Shown piece after piece: positions 43,788-53,147 of a DNA stretch of 62,833 nt (position 1 is the first letter of the stretch; every line of letters begins with the position of its first letter). Source of the DNA: Bacteroidales bacterium. Its GTDB lineage: Bacteria > Bacteroidota > Bacteroidia > Bacteroidales > NBLH01. The stretch covers positions 1 to 62,833 of the forward strand of contig JAFGWC010000054.1 of the NCBI GenBank assembly GCA_016937695.1, read 5' to 3'. A program made the position numbers and the translations under genes. Under the pieces are notes generated by a model. That model searched no databases. It worked only from the letters and a program-made list of their open reading frames with translations, and was not told the DNA's origin.

Positions 43788-44447
43788 ATGCAAATAATAT
43801 CTCATTTTACAATTTTAGCAGCATTATTAATAAATAGTATGCTGCCGATAAATATTTCAAAAGCTCAAACCTTTGAAGGCGAAATCACTTTTGTTAAAGA
43901 AACATCAATAGACACAAGTTATTACTCATATAAAGTTAAAAATAATATCATTAGAATTGATGAGTTAAATAAGAACTTAAAACTTGTCAATTATATGATT
44001 GTGGATATAAATAAACAAAAAATTTATGCTCTAAATCCTAAAAGGAAAATTTTTACAAGCCTTCCGGTTCACCCTTGGGATAATAATAAAGATCCTGATA
44101 ATTATCAAGTTATAAAAACTCAAAATTATAAAACCATAAATGGATATCTCTGCTATCAATGGCGCGTAAGAAATAAAAAGGAGAATACCGAAGTGGCATT
44201 TTGGGTAACAAATGATCAATTTAGCTTTTTTAGCGACTTTTTAAAAATAATAAATCGAACCGAAAAAAGTTCTACTTATTATTTAAAAATACCTGATACT
44301 CAAGGTTTTTTCCCGATGCTTTCTGTTGAACGTTCTCTATTAAGAGATTTTAGATTAAAACTTTCTGTGATGAAAATCGAAAAAAAGAATCTTGATATAT
44401 CTTTATTTCAAATCCCAAGCGATTATAAATATTTTCAAAAAAATTAG
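43788..44447 (+). CDS. Secreted protein, DUF4412-like
   Basis: The 219-residue product has a signal peptide (ends near ISKAQ) and a beta-rich body starting TFEGEITFVKETSIDTSYYSYKVKNNIIRIDEL, followed by YMIVDINKQKIYALNP, INGYLCYQWRV and AFWVTNDQFSFFSDFL. This series of strands is that of DUF4412 and similar lipoprotein-carrier-like (LolA/LolB-like) folds in Bacteroidota. The function is not known. It is divergent from the yraN operon and has no partner. Confidence 0.75.
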   Translation: MQIISHFTILAALLINSMLPINISKAQTFEGEITFVKETSIDTSYYSYKVKNNIIRIDELNKNLKLVNYMIVDINKQKIYALNPKRKIFTSLPVHPWDNNKDPDNYQVIKTQNYKTINGYLCYQWRVRNKKENTEVAFWVTNDQFSFFSDFLKIINRTEKSSTYYLKIPDTQGFFPMLSVERSLLRDFRLKLSVMKIEKKNLDISLFQIPSDYKYFQKN

Positions 44448-44503
44448 ATGTTTTTTTATTAAAAATTTATATCTGTTTTTTTAATCTTTATAAGCATATT
44501 ATC

Positions 44504-44511
44504 TAAATTTG
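44504..44511 (+). promoter_or_regulatory. -7 box of metG
   Basis: TAAATTTG matches TAnnTTTG, 126 bp before the ATG. It predicts a leader of about 120 nt, in which I see no T-box or SAM riboswitch fold. Confidence 0.45.
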
Positions 44512-44636
44512 CATCCATATTTTAAAAATCACTTTTTTACTAAAAATAAGTAAAATATAAAATAAATATTATTGCTGATTTTTCATAAACTTATTACATT
44601 GTTTGTTAATAATCAGCTTATTACAAAACATTACTC

Positions 44637-46667
44637 ATGAAAAAATTTAAACGCTTTTTAGTAACTTCAGCTTTACCATATGCAAACGGTCCGGTTCATA
44701 TCGGCCATTTAGCCGGAGTATATATTCCTTCAGATATTTATGTAAGATATTTGCGTCTTAGAAACAAAGATGTTGTTTGGGTTTGTGGTTCTGACGAGCA
44801 TGGAGTTCCAATAACTTTAAAAGCAAAAAAAGAAAACAAACATCCGCAAGAGATTGTAGATCAATATCATAACATTATAAAAAAATCTTTCGAAGATTTT
44901 GGAATTTCTTTCGATATTTATTCAAGAACAAGTTCAAAAACTCATTACGAAACTGCTTCAGAAATTTTTAAAACAATATATGATAAAAATGGTTTTATAG
45001 AAAAAACCACCGAGCAATATTACGATTCTGAAGCCAAACAATTTCTTGCCGACAGATATATAACAGGCACTTGTCCGCATTGTTCGTACGAAAATGCTTA
45101 TGGTGACCAATGTGAAAAATGTGGGACTTCGCTTAACGCTACAGAATTAATTAATCCAAAATCAGCAATAAGCGGCGCAAAACCAGAACTTAAAGAAACC
45201 AAACATTGGTTTTTGCCACTTGACACTTACGAGCCTTTTTTGAAAAAATGGATTTTGGAAGACCATAAAGAATGGAAACCAAATGTATACGGACAATGTA
45301 AATCGTGGATTGATCAGGGTTTACAACCACGTGCAGTTAGTAGAGATTTAGATTGGGGAGTTCCTTTGCCTATTGAAAATGCAGAAGGAAAAGTGCTTTA
45401 TGTTTGGTTTGATGCTCCAATCGGCTATATATCAGCAACTAAAGAATTAACTAATGACTGGGAGAAATATTGGAAAGATAAAGAAACAAAAATGGTTCAC
45501 TTTATTGGAAAAGATAATATAGTATTTCACTGCATAATTTTTCCTGCAATGCTAAAAGCTGAAGGCTCATATATTTTACCTGAAAATGTGCCGGCAAATG
45601 AATTTTTAAATCTTGAAGGCGATAAAATTTCGACATCAAGAAATTGGGCTGTTTGGTTACACGAATATTTAAACGAATTTAAAGAAAAACAAGATGTTTT
45701 AAGATATGTTTTAACAGCAAATGCTCCGGAAACAAAAGACAATGATTTTACTTGGAAAGATTTTCAGGCAAGAAACAATAACGAACTTGTTGCAGTTTTA
45801 GGCAATTTTATTAACCGAACTGTTGTTTTAACAAACAAATATTTCGAAGGCATAGTTCCAGAAAGAAATAATATTGATGAAAATGATAAAGAAGTTCTAA
45901 ATCAAATTTCTTTATTGAAAGAAAAAGTAGAATTCAGTATTGAAAATTACAGATTTAGAGAAGCATTGAAAGAAGCAATGAATTTAGCCAGAATTGGGAA
46001 TAAATATCTTGCAGAAACTGAGCCTTGGAAAATATTTAAAACAGATATTGAAAGAGTTAAGACTATTTTAAATATTTCTTTAGAAATAACTGCTGCTTTA
46101 TCTGTAATTTTAGAGCCTTTTTTGCCTTTTACATCTGTAAAAATTAGAAATTTACTTAATATAAAAAAAATTGATTGGGATATTTTAGGAACAAAAGATT
46201 TGCTTTTTAAAGACCATAAAATAAATACTGCAAGCTTATTATTTGAAAAAATTGAAGATGAAGATATTGAATTTCAGATAAATAAACTTTTAAATACAAA
46301 AAAATATAATCTTGAAGATAAAAAACACGAAGCAGTAAAAGAATCAATTAGTTTTGAAGATTTTCAAAAATTAGACATCAGAACAGCCAAAATACTTGAA
46401 GCAGAGAAAGTTGCAAAAACAAAAAAGCTTTTAAAACTTTTACTCGATACAGGTGTTGATAAAAGAACAGTTGTTTCCGGAATTGCAGAATTTTTTAATC
46501 CGGAAGAAATAATTGGAAAACAGGTAAGTGTATTATTAAATCTTGAACCAAGAAAAATAAAAGGAATAGAATCTCAAGGAATGATTTTAATGGCTGAAGA
46601 TAATGAAGGTAAATTGCATTTTGTTAAACCAAGCGAAGATATAAATGTTGGAGCATTTATAAAATAA
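44637..46667 (+). CDS. metG: Methionyl-tRNA synthetase
   Basis: The 676-residue class I synthetase has the HIGH motif in [16 protein letters not shown] (about 20), a zinc knuckle with CPHC and CEKC (about 147-160), the KMSKS equivalent [11 protein letters not shown] (about 330), the helical anticodon domain with WKIFKTD and a C-terminal EMAPII-like tRNA-binding domain (from about 570: [17 protein letters not shown] to the end) that promotes dimer formation. It charges tRNA-Met in the cytosol. Length and domain order fit the common bacterial form with C-terminal extension. Confidence 0.97.
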   Translation: MKKFKRFLVTSALPYANGPVHIGHLAGVYIPSDIYVRYLRLRNKDVVWVCGSDEHGVPITLKAKKENKHPQEIVDQYHNIIKKSFEDFGISFDIYSRTSSKTHYETASEIFKTIYDKNGFIEKTTEQYYDSEAKQFLADRYITGTCPHCSYENAYGDQCEKCGTSLNATELINPKSAISGAKPELKETKHWFLPLDTYEPFLKKWILEDHKEWKPNVYGQCKSWIDQGLQPRAVSRDLDWGVPLPIENAEGKVLYVWFDAPIGYISATKELTNDWEKYWKDKETKMVHFIGKDNIVFHCIIFPAMLKAEGSYILPENVPANEFLNLEGDKISTSRNWAVWLHEYLNEFKEKQDVLRYVLTANAPETKDNDFTWKDFQARNNNELVAVLGNFINRTVVLTNKYFEGIVPERNNIDENDKEVLNQISLLKEKVEFSIENYRFREALKEAMNLARIGNKYLAETEPWKIFKTDIERVKTILNISLEITAALSVILEPFLPFTSVKIRNLLNIKKIDWDILGTKDLLFKDHKINTASLLFEKIEDEDIEFQINKLLNTKKYNLEDKKHEAVKESISFEDFQKLDIRTAKILEAEKVAKTKKLLKLLLDTGVDKRTVVSGIAEFFNPEEIIGKQVSVLLNLEPRKIKGIESQGMILMAEDNEGKLHFVKPSEDINVGAFIK

Positions 46668-46679
46668 TTCTTTATTAAA

Positions 46680-46707
46680 AAACCATATAAGCTTTCTTAT
46701 GTGGTTT
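46680..46707. terminator. Bidirectional terminator between metG and SGNH hydrolase gene
   Basis: AAACCATATAAG (46680-46691) pairs with 46696-46707 over 12 bp with one T-G wobble and a 4-nt loop. It lies between two convergent stop codons. Confidence 0.8.
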
Positions 46708-46714
46708 ATCAAAT

Positions 46715-47464
46715 TTATATTGGCTTTAATACAATAGCCTCTGGCTTTAATAGTTTTCTTTCTTTTGTTGGTGTTTTAAGTAATATTCTACTTCTGCTTG
46801 TATTGTTTATCCAATTTACAATACTATCAACCCACATTGAACAAGATTTGACTGTTGGATGCATACCGTCTTTCTGTCTTTGAAATTTTAAGTTCTCTGA
46901 TAAGAAAAATTTATCCTGCGTAAGCTTTGACATTAACATTTTATTTATTCCAGAATCCTTTTTCCAATTTGGCGGTCCAATCCAAACCCATTTTACTTTT
47001 GATAATTTATTTGAAATCTCATCCACAAATTTAGTCCTGTTTTTCGATATATCTTTAATAAACAGTTCATTAGAACCAAGAACCAATATAACATAAGATG
47101 CTGAATATTTATCGATATAATAATTTATTGTATCAGTTTTAGCAAACCACTTTGTATTTCCACTAACCCAAGTAACTGTTGATAGTTTATGATTATTCTC
47201 TTCGCAATAATCTTGAAGCCTGTATCTCAGCCACTTAGACATGGAATCACCAATCAATAATATCTTCTGAGATGTAGAATCTACTTTATATCTGTCTTTC
47301 AGCTTATTATTTTCAAAATGAATGTTTTCGGATTTTGTAATTTTTTTCGCAAAATTTAAATTGTAAATTCTTTTTGAAATACTTAAATTGATTTGGAAAA
47401 TTATAAAAGCATAAATTAAAACAATAATCAAAAACGGATATGTTTTTTTGAAAAAATAATTCAT
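46715..47464 (-). CDS. SGNH/GDSL-type hydrolase, membrane anchored
   Basis: The 249-residue product has an N-terminal membrane helix (about 8-28) and an SGNH hydrolase domain: block I LIGDSMSKW (catalytic Ser in GDS), Gly block in VSGNTKW, Asn block in LVLGSNELF, and the terminal Asp/His block DGMHPTVK. The catalytic set therefore looks complete. Such enzymes remove acyl groups from cell-wall or surface sugars; the substrate is not known. It is probably in the periplasm. It lies just beyond the lspA terminator (47496-47524), so it is likely transcribed apart from lspA. Confidence 0.85.
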   Translation of the reverse strand: MNYFFKKTYPFLIIVLIYAFIIFQINLSISKRIYNLNFAKKITKSENIHFENNKLKDRYKVDSTSQKILLIGDSMSKWLRYRLQDYCEENNHKLSTVTWVSGNTKWFAKTDTINYYIDKYSASYVILVLGSNELFIKDISKNRTKFVDEISNKLSKVKWVWIGPPNWKKDSGINKMLMSKLTQDKFFLSENLKFQRQKDGMHPTVKSCSMWVDSIVNWINNTSRSRILLKTPTKERKLLKPEAIVLKPI

Positions 47465-47495
47465 TTATTCTAATTTAAACTTTTTTAAAATAAAA

Positions 47496-47524
47496 ATACA
47501 CAGGCAACATAAAACCCTGTGTAT
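47496..47524 (-). terminator. Terminator of the ileS-dksA-lspA set
   Basis: ATACACAGG (47496-47504) pairs over 9 bp with 47516-47524. On the minus strand it is followed by TTTTTA. It starts 36 bp past the lspA stop codon. Confidence 0.75.
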
Positions 47525-47559
47525 TAACTATATAAACTAATGTTTTTAAAAATAGAATA

Positions 47560-48207
47560 TTAAGCAATTTCTTGCTCAATATTTTCATGTCCTAGATTTT
47601 CGGTTTTATTTTTAAAAAATTTACGATGTAACACAATAATTAAAACAACACCAATTGTAATTGCAGAGTCAGCAACATTAAAAACTGGTCTGAAAAAAGT
47701 AAAATATTCGCCTCCCCATATTGGTATCCAATCTGGAAAATTGCCTTTTAACAATGGAAAATAAAACATATCAACAACTTTGCCATGCAAAAAACTTGCA
47801 TAACCACCACTTTCAGGAAAAATTTGAGCTAATTCGCCATAACTTTCATTAAAAATTATTCCATAAAATGCACTATCAATAATATTCCCAATAGCTCCTG
47901 CTAAAACAAGAGAAAAACTGATTATAAGTCCTTTAGGAGCATTGTTTTTTGCTAAATCATACAGATACCAGCCAATTCCAATAACAGCAACAATTCTAAA
48001 CACGCTTAAAAATATTTTCCCAAATTCACCTCCAAACTCCCATCCAAAAGCCATTCCGTTGTTTTCGGTGAAATGCAAAAAAGCCCAATTCCCGAATATT
48101 GAAATTTGTTCACCAAGCAAAAAATGTGTCTTTATCCAAATTTTTAATGATTGATCAATAATCAGAATCAATAAAATCAGAATAATCGGTGTTTTTAATT
48201 TTGACAT
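47560..48207 (-). CDS. lspA: Lipoprotein signal peptidase II
   Basis: The 215-residue protein has four membrane helices and the two catalytic Asp in conserved places (GNIIDSAFYG and FNVADSAITIG), with ENNGMAFGWEF between helices 1 and 2 and KVVDMFYFPL before the last pair. It is longer than E. coli LspA (164) through a periplasmic insertion between helices (about 110-165), usual in Bacteroidota. It removes signal peptides from prolipoproteins such as the many found in this window. It starts 27 bp after the dksA-like gene, in an ileS-dksA-lspA cluster. Confidence 0.96.
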   Translation of the reverse strand: MSKLKTPIILILLILIIDQSLKIWIKTHFLLGEQISIFGNWAFLHFTENNGMAFGWEFGGEFGKIFLSVFRIVAVIGIGWYLYDLAKNNAPKGLIISFSLVLAGAIGNIIDSAFYGIIFNESYGELAQIFPESGGYASFLHGKVVDMFYFPLLKGNFPDWIPIWGGEYFTFFRPVFNVADSAITIGVVLIIVLHRKFFKNKTENLGHENIEQEIA

Positions 48208-48234
48208 AAATATAAAAAGTCTTTAAAATAAAAC

Positions 48235-48612
48235 TTATAATTGACTATTCTTTGCTTCTATGCTTAATGTTGCATGAGGCACAGCTTTTAATCTCTCTTT
48301 AGAAATAAGTTTGCCAGTTTCACGACAAATTCCATAAGTTTTATTTTGTATTCTAATCAGAGCAGCTTCTAAATGCTCTATAAATTTTTCTTGTCTTTGA
48401 GCTAATCTTCCTGATTGTTCTTTTGAAAACACAGATGCGCCTTCTTCCAAAACTTTAAAAGTTGGCGAAGTGTCATTTGTATCGTTATTATCACTTTGGT
48501 CAAGCGCGTTTCTTAACATTTTATAATCGTGCTTAGCATTCTCTAATTTTTCTAAAATTATGGCTTTGAATTCAGCCAGCTCCTCATCAGAATATCTCGT
48601 CTTTTCTGCCAT
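48235..48612 (-). CDS. TraR/DksA-family protein with reduced zinc finger
   Basis: The 125-residue protein has the DksA coiled-coil part (YSDEELAEFKAIILEKLENAKHDYKMLRNALDQ... FIEHLEAALIRIQNKTYGIC) and the C-terminal RETGKLISKERLKAVPHATLSIEAK of DksA/TraR. Only one Cys of the usual four-Cys zinc finger remains (YGICRETG). Bacteroidota homologues often look like this. It probably binds RNA polymerase in the secondary channel to tune transcription. It lies between ileS (63 bp gap) and lspA. Confidence 0.9.
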   Translation of the reverse strand: MAEKTRYSDEELAEFKAIILEKLENAKHDYKMLRNALDQSDNNDTNDTSPTFKVLEEGASVFSKEQSGRLAQRQEKFIEHLEAALIRIQNKTYGICRETGKLISKERLKAVPHATLSIEAKNSQL

Positions 48613-48675
48613 TTTTATATATTTTAAGTTTTTTTATTCATTATATATGATTCAAATAAATATAATTGTAATCAA

Positions 48676-51600
48676 CTATACTTTAACAATATTTATTTTA
48701 GTTTGAATTGTATCGCTGATTTCTACAAATTTAGTGCCTATTTCATCATAAATTTCATCACTTAATATTAATTCCTCAGTTAACGTTTGAGTTGAAATAT
48801 ATTCTTTATGATTTTGAATTGCACTATTTATTTCATCATGCTTTTGTATATACAAACTAATTTTATCTGTAACTTCAAATCCTAATTCTTTTCTTAAATT
48901 TTGAATTCTGTTAATAAACTCTCTGGCAATACCTTCTTCTTTTAATTCATCACTAATTGTAACGTCCAATGCTACAGTTAAACCATTATTCGAAGCAACT
49001 AACCATCCGGGAATATCTTCAGATGAAATTTCAACTTCAGAAAGTTCAATTTCTATGTTATTATTGTCAATATTTAAAATATATTTTCCTTCTGATTCAA
49101 TTTTTTTAATATCCGCCTGAGTAAAATTATTTATTTCATTAGATACTAATTTCATTAATTTACCATGCTTTTGTCCAAGCAATTTAAAGTTAGCTTTTAT
49201 TTTTTTTACCAAAAAATCGGCATCATCAGTTATATATTCAATTGATTTAACGTTTATTTCTGACAAAATAATATCTTTTTCAGCATCTATTTTATTTTTT
49301 ATTTCATCATTAAGAACAGGAATCATTATTTTAGAAAGTGGCTGACGAACTTTTATGCTTTTTTGTCTTCTTAAACCTAAAGTCATAGAAGAAATTTGTT
49401 GTGCCATCCACATTCTTTCTTCAAGTTCCTTATCTATTGCTGTTTCATCACAAACCGGAAAATCAGATAAATGTACAGAATCGTATTTGCATTTTCCCGT
49501 AGCATTTATTAAATCTCTGAATAACTGATCTGAATAAAAAGGTGAAATTGGTGCAGAAAGTCTTGCAACAACATCTAAACAAGTATAAAGAGTTTGGTAA
49601 GCTGCAATTTTATTTTCTGAATATTCGCCGCCCCAAAAACGTTTTCTGTTAAGCCTTACATACCAATTACTTAAATTATCGTTTACAAAATCCTGAATAG
49701 CTCTTCCTGCCTTAGTTGGAAAATAATTTGCATAATAATCATCAACTTCTTTAATTAATGAATTTAATAATGAAATTATCCAACGGTCAATTTCAGGTCT
49801 TTTTTCTAAAGAAATTTCTTCTTCTTCATACTTAAAATTATCGACATTTGCATATAACGAAAAGAACGAATAAGTGTTATAAAGTGTGCCGAAATATTTA
49901 CGCCTAACCTCATCAATTCCCTCAATATCAAACTTTAAGTTATCCCATGGTTGAGAATTTGTAATCATGTACCAACGCAAAGGGTCAGAACCGTATTTTT
50001 CAATTGTTTCAAAAGGGTCAACAGCATTTCCAAGTCGTTTCGACATTTTTTGACCATCTTTATCAAGCACTAAACCATTGGAAATGATGTTTTTAAAAGC
50101 AACAGAATCAAAAATCATTGTCGCAATTGCATGCAATGTATAAAACCACCCGCGAGTTTGATCAACACCTTCTGCTATAAAATCTGCAGGATAAAAATTT
50201 TCAAATTTCTCTTTATTCTCAAAAGGATAATGTAATTGCGCATATGGCATAGCGCCTGAATCGAACCAAACATCAATTAAATCGCTTTCGCGATACATTT
50301 TTTTTCCTCTTTCCGATACTAAAATTACATTATCAACATGATGTTTATGTAAATCGAATTTGTCATAATTTTCTTTTGAAAAATCACCAATATTAAAATC
50401 TTTAAGCGGATTTTTAGACATAAATCCTGCTTTAACAGATTTTTCAGCTTCAAGTTTTAATTCTTCAACAGAACCGATACAAATTTCTTCTGTTCCGTCT
50501 TCTGTTCGCCAAATAGGAAGCGGAGTTCCCCAATATCTTGAGCGGGATAAATTCCAATCTACTAAATTTTCGAGCCATTTCCCAAATCGCCCTGAACCTG
50601 TAGATTTTGGCTGCCAGTTAATTGTATCATTAAGCTCCATCATTCTTCCCTTTAGAGCTGTTGTGCGTATAAACCATGAATCCATTGGATAATAAAGAAC
50701 AGGTTTATCTGTTCGCCAACAATGAGGATATGAGTGAACGTATTTTTCTATTTTAAACGCTTTGTTTTCTTTTTTTAGTTTAACTGCAATATCAACATCA
50801 ACAGTAGCATCGTCGTCAGTTAAAGAATTGTCGTAAGCATTTTTAACAAATCTTCCGCTAAACTCGCCAACTCCATCAATAAATTTACCGTTAATATCAA
50901 CCAAAGTTAAAGAACCAATTCCGTTTTCTTTACAAACACGATAATCATCGGCACCAAAACTTGGAGCAGTGTGTACAATGCCTGTTCCATCTTCTGTTGT
51001 AACAAAATCGCCTGTAATTACTTTAAAAGCATCGCCATCTTCCGGCTGTTTATATGGCAATAATTGTTCGTAGCTTATTCCTTTTAATTCACTGCCTTTG
51101 TATTCTGCAATAACTTTAAACGGAATATTTTTATCTCCTTCTTTATAATCGTCAAAGCTTAATTCTGAATTTTTTCCGGGAAATAATGAATTCATTAAAT
51201 CCTTAGCCATTATTAATGTAACAGGAATTCCTGTGTAAGGATTAAAGCTTCTGATAAGAGCATAATTAATTTTAGCACCAACTGTTAATGCTGTATTTGA
51301 AAGCAGAGTCCAAGGAGTTGTAGTCCAAGCTAAAAAGTAAACATCAGCATCAGTTTGATTGAATAAAAACTCTGAATTTTCGTTTCTTACTGCTTTAAAC
51401 TGAGCAACACAAGTTGTATCTTTTACATCTTTATAGCAGCCGGGTAAATTAAGTTCGTGCGAGCTTAAACCTGTTCCTGCTGCAGGAGAATAAGGCTGAA
51501 TTGTATATCCTTTATATAAAAGGTCTTTATTATAAAATTGTTTTAAAAGCCACCAAAGTGTTTCAATATATCTGTTATCGTAAGTAATATATGGATTTTC

Positions 51601-52038
51601 CATATCAACCCAATAACCCATTTGTTCGGTAATTTCCTCCCAAAGGTCAGTATATTTCATTACCTCTTTACGGCAAGCATCGTTATATTCATTAATAGGA
51701 ACTTTTACGCCAATATCATCTTTTGTAATGCCAAGCATTTGTTCAACGGCAAGTTCAACAGGAAGTCCGTGAGTATCCCAACCTGCTTTACGTTCAACAT
51801 AAAAGCCTTTTTGTGTTTTGTATCTGCAAAAAATATCTTTAATTGAACGAGCCATTACGTGATGTATTCCTGGTTTTCCATTTGCTGAAGGTGGTCCTTC
51901 ATAAAAAACAAAAGCTGGTTTGCCTTTTCTGATAGATAAACTTTTTTCAAATGTTTTATTGTCTTCCCAAAATTTTAATACATCTTTATTAATTTGAGAT
52001 AAGTCTAATTTATTGTATTCTTTAAATTTTTTACTCAT
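48676..52038 (-). CDS. ileS: Isoleucyl-tRNA synthetase
   Basis: The 1120-residue class I synthetase has the HIGH-equivalent in GPPSANGKPGIHHVMARSIKD (about 50-67), an editing domain with LAWTTTPWTLLSNTAL and TGIVHTAPSFGADDY, and KMSKRLGNAVDPFE near 664. The C-terminal part has the anticodon-binding helices and a region rich in Lys/Glu/Ile. Length, the GIHH motif and the lack of a C-terminal zinc-Cys set point to the eukaryote-like IleS2 form. A promoter (TTG-N19-TATATTTG) is at 52075-52104. It heads the ileS-dksA-lspA set. Confidence 0.97.
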   Translation of the reverse strand: MSKKFKEYNKLDLSQINKDVLKFWEDNKTFEKSLSIRKGKPAFVFYEGPPSANGKPGIHHVMARSIKDIFCRYKTQKGFYVERKAGWDTHGLPVELAVEQMLGITKDDIGVKVPINEYNDACRKEVMKYTDLWEEITEQMGYWVDMENPYITYDNRYIETLWWLLKQFYNKDLLYKGYTIQPYSPAAGTGLSSHELNLPGCYKDVKDTTCVAQFKAVRNENSEFLFNQTDADVYFLAWTTTPWTLLSNTALTVGAKINYALIRSFNPYTGIPVTLIMAKDLMNSLFPGKNSELSFDDYKEGDKNIPFKVIAEYKGSELKGISYEQLLPYKQPEDGDAFKVITGDFVTTEDGTGIVHTAPSFGADDYRVCKENGIGSLTLVDINGKFIDGVGEFSGRFVKNAYDNSLTDDDATVDVDIAVKLKKENKAFKIEKYVHSYPHCWRTDKPVLYYPMDSWFIRTTALKGRMMELNDTINWQPKSTGSGRFGKWLENLVDWNLSRSRYWGTPLPIWRTEDGTEEICIGSVEELKLEAEKSVKAGFMSKNPLKDFNIGDFSKENYDKFDLHKHHVDNVILVSERGKKMYRESDLIDVWFDSGAMPYAQLHYPFENKEKFENFYPADFIAEGVDQTRGWFYTLHAIATMIFDSVAFKNIISNGLVLDKDGQKMSKRLGNAVDPFETIEKYGSDPLRWYMITNSQPWDNLKFDIEGIDEVRRKYFGTLYNTYSFFSLYANVDNFKYEEEEISLEKRPEIDRWIISLLNSLIKEVDDYYANYFPTKAGRAIQDFVNDNLSNWYVRLNRKRFWGGEYSENKIAAYQTLYTCLDVVARLSAPISPFYSDQLFRDLINATGKCKYDSVHLSDFPVCDETAIDKELEERMWMAQQISSMTLGLRRQKSIKVRQPLSKIMIPVLNDEIKNKIDAEKDIILSEINVKSIEYITDDADFLVKKIKANFKLLGQKHGKLMKLVSNEINNFTQADIKKIESEGKYILNIDNNNIEIELSEVEISSEDIPGWLVASNNGLTVALDVTISDELKEEGIAREFINRIQNLRKELGFEVTDKISLYIQKHDEINSAIQNHKEYISTQTLTEELILSDEIYDEIGTKFVEISDTIQTKINIVKV

Positions 52039-52074
52039 TACTTGTCTTTTACTCCTATCTTAAAAAAAGTTTTG

Positions 52075-52104
52075 CAAATATAGGCTACAGAAACTTAATT
52101 ACAA
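52075..52104 (-). promoter_or_regulatory. Promoter of ileS
   Basis: On the minus strand a TTG (52102-52104) is followed after 19 bp by TATATTTG (52075-52082). This is an excellent match to the Bacteroidota consensus and leaves a leader of about 30 nt. Confidence 0.7.
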
Positions 52105-52218
52105 ATATTATGGCATTAAAATATTTAAGAGTTCTTAAAATATTGAGCCGTTTTGTTATAATTTTAACGGAAATTAGTTTTAACAATTAATCAAATTTTA
52201 TTAATTTATATTTTTCTA

Positions 52219-52249
52219 TTGAGTATTTTTACATTAGATTTTAATTTTG
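52219..52249 (+). promoter_or_regulatory. Promoter of the OmpH-led operon
   Basis: TTG (52219-52221), 20 bp, TAATTTTG (52242-52249) match the Bacteroidota consensus. The position rules out start codons before about 52256 and supports ATG 52294. Confidence 0.7.
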
Positions 52250-52293
52250 TGAAGAAAGATTTAATTTTTTTAATGAATATAAAAAATGTTAAA

Positions 52294-52809
52294 ATGAAAA
52301 AACTATTATTTGGGTTAATTGTTATGTTGCTAATATTCAGCAATATAACAATTATAAAATCTCAGAATTTAAAATATGGATATTTAAATTCTGATAAATT
52401 ATTAGCAGAAATGCCTGAAATTATATCTGCAAATAAAGATATTGAAGTTTTTATTAATCAAATTAACGAGCATATAAAAACAAAAAATCAGGAATATCAG
52501 AAAAAAATAACTGATTATAAAAAAGAAGAAAAAAACTTATCTGATTTAATAAAATTAGATAAACAAAAGGAATTAAATCAATTACAAGAAGATATAAAGG
52601 AATTTCAAATAAATGCTCAAAACGAAATAAATAAAAAAAAGAACGACCTTTATAAACCTGCAATTGATAAATTAAAAAAAGCTATTGACGAAGTAGCCAA
52701 GGAAAATAAGTTTAAATTTATTATTGATAACAATAAAGGACAACTTTTATATTTTGAGGAAGAAGACAACATAGAACCTTTTATTAGAAAAAAGTTAAAT
52801 ATTAAATAA
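52294..52809 (+). CDS. OmpH/Skp-family periplasmic chaperone
   Basis: Starting at ATG 52294 the product has 171 residues: signal peptide (ends near IIKSQ), LKYGYLNSDKLLAEMPEI, a long coiled coil (about 40-130, tentacle helices) and a C-terminal AIDEVAKENKFKFIIDNNKGQLLYFEEEDNI. This is the Skp/OmpH form that holds outer-membrane proteins in the periplasm. Longer readings from 52219 overlap the promoter and are rejected. It is followed after 2 bp by the thiamine-binding-type gene. Confidence 0.92.
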   Translation: MKKLLFGLIVMLLIFSNITIIKSQNLKYGYLNSDKLLAEMPEIISANKDIEVFINQINEHIKTKNQEYQKKITDYKKEEKNLSDLIKLDKQKELNQLQEDIKEFQINAQNEINKKKNDLYKPAIDKLKKAIDEVAKENKFKFIIDNNKGQLLYFEEEDNIEPFIRKKLNIK

Positions 52810-52811
52810 TT

Positions 52812-53123
52812 ATGTCAGTATTATTAGAATTTGCAATATTTCCAACCGACAAGGGAATAAGTGTTAGCAATGATGTTAGCAAAGTACTTAAAATGATAAA
52901 AGAATCGGGAATTAGTTACAAATTAACAGCAATGGGAACTATAATTGAAACTTCAACATTGCCTGAAGCTCTTGATATTGTTAATAAATCGTACGAAATA
53001 TTAGAAAAAAATTCGGACCGAGTTTATTCAACAATTACAATTGATATAAAAAAAGAAGGTGATGATAGAATAGAAAAAAAAGTGCAATCTATTGAATCGA
53101 AAATTGGAAGTGTAAATAAATAA
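52812..53123 (+). CDS. MTH1187/YkoF-like thiamine-binding family protein
   Basis: The 103-residue protein has the MTH1187 pattern: LLEFAIFPTDKGISVSNDVSKVLKMIKESGISYKLTAMGTIIE, then AMGTIIET and VYSTITIDIKKEGDDRIEKKVQSIESKI. The family has a ferredoxin-like fold, and some members bind thiamine. No known link with its neighbours exists. It is 2 bp after the OmpH-type gene and 24 bp before the DUF3108 gene. Confidence 0.93.
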   Translation: MSVLLEFAIFPTDKGISVSNDVSKVLKMIKESGISYKLTAMGTIIETSTLPEALDIVNKSYEILEKNSDRVYSTITIDIKKEGDDRIEKKVQSIESKIGSVNK

Positions 53124-53147
53124 TATTCAGACTATTATGAAGGTAAT

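Noticed and set aside
52219-52293. Earlier starts for the OmpH-type protein
   Set aside because: These positions overlap a very good promoter (TTG-N20-TAATTTTG) and would put a polar segment before the signal peptide.
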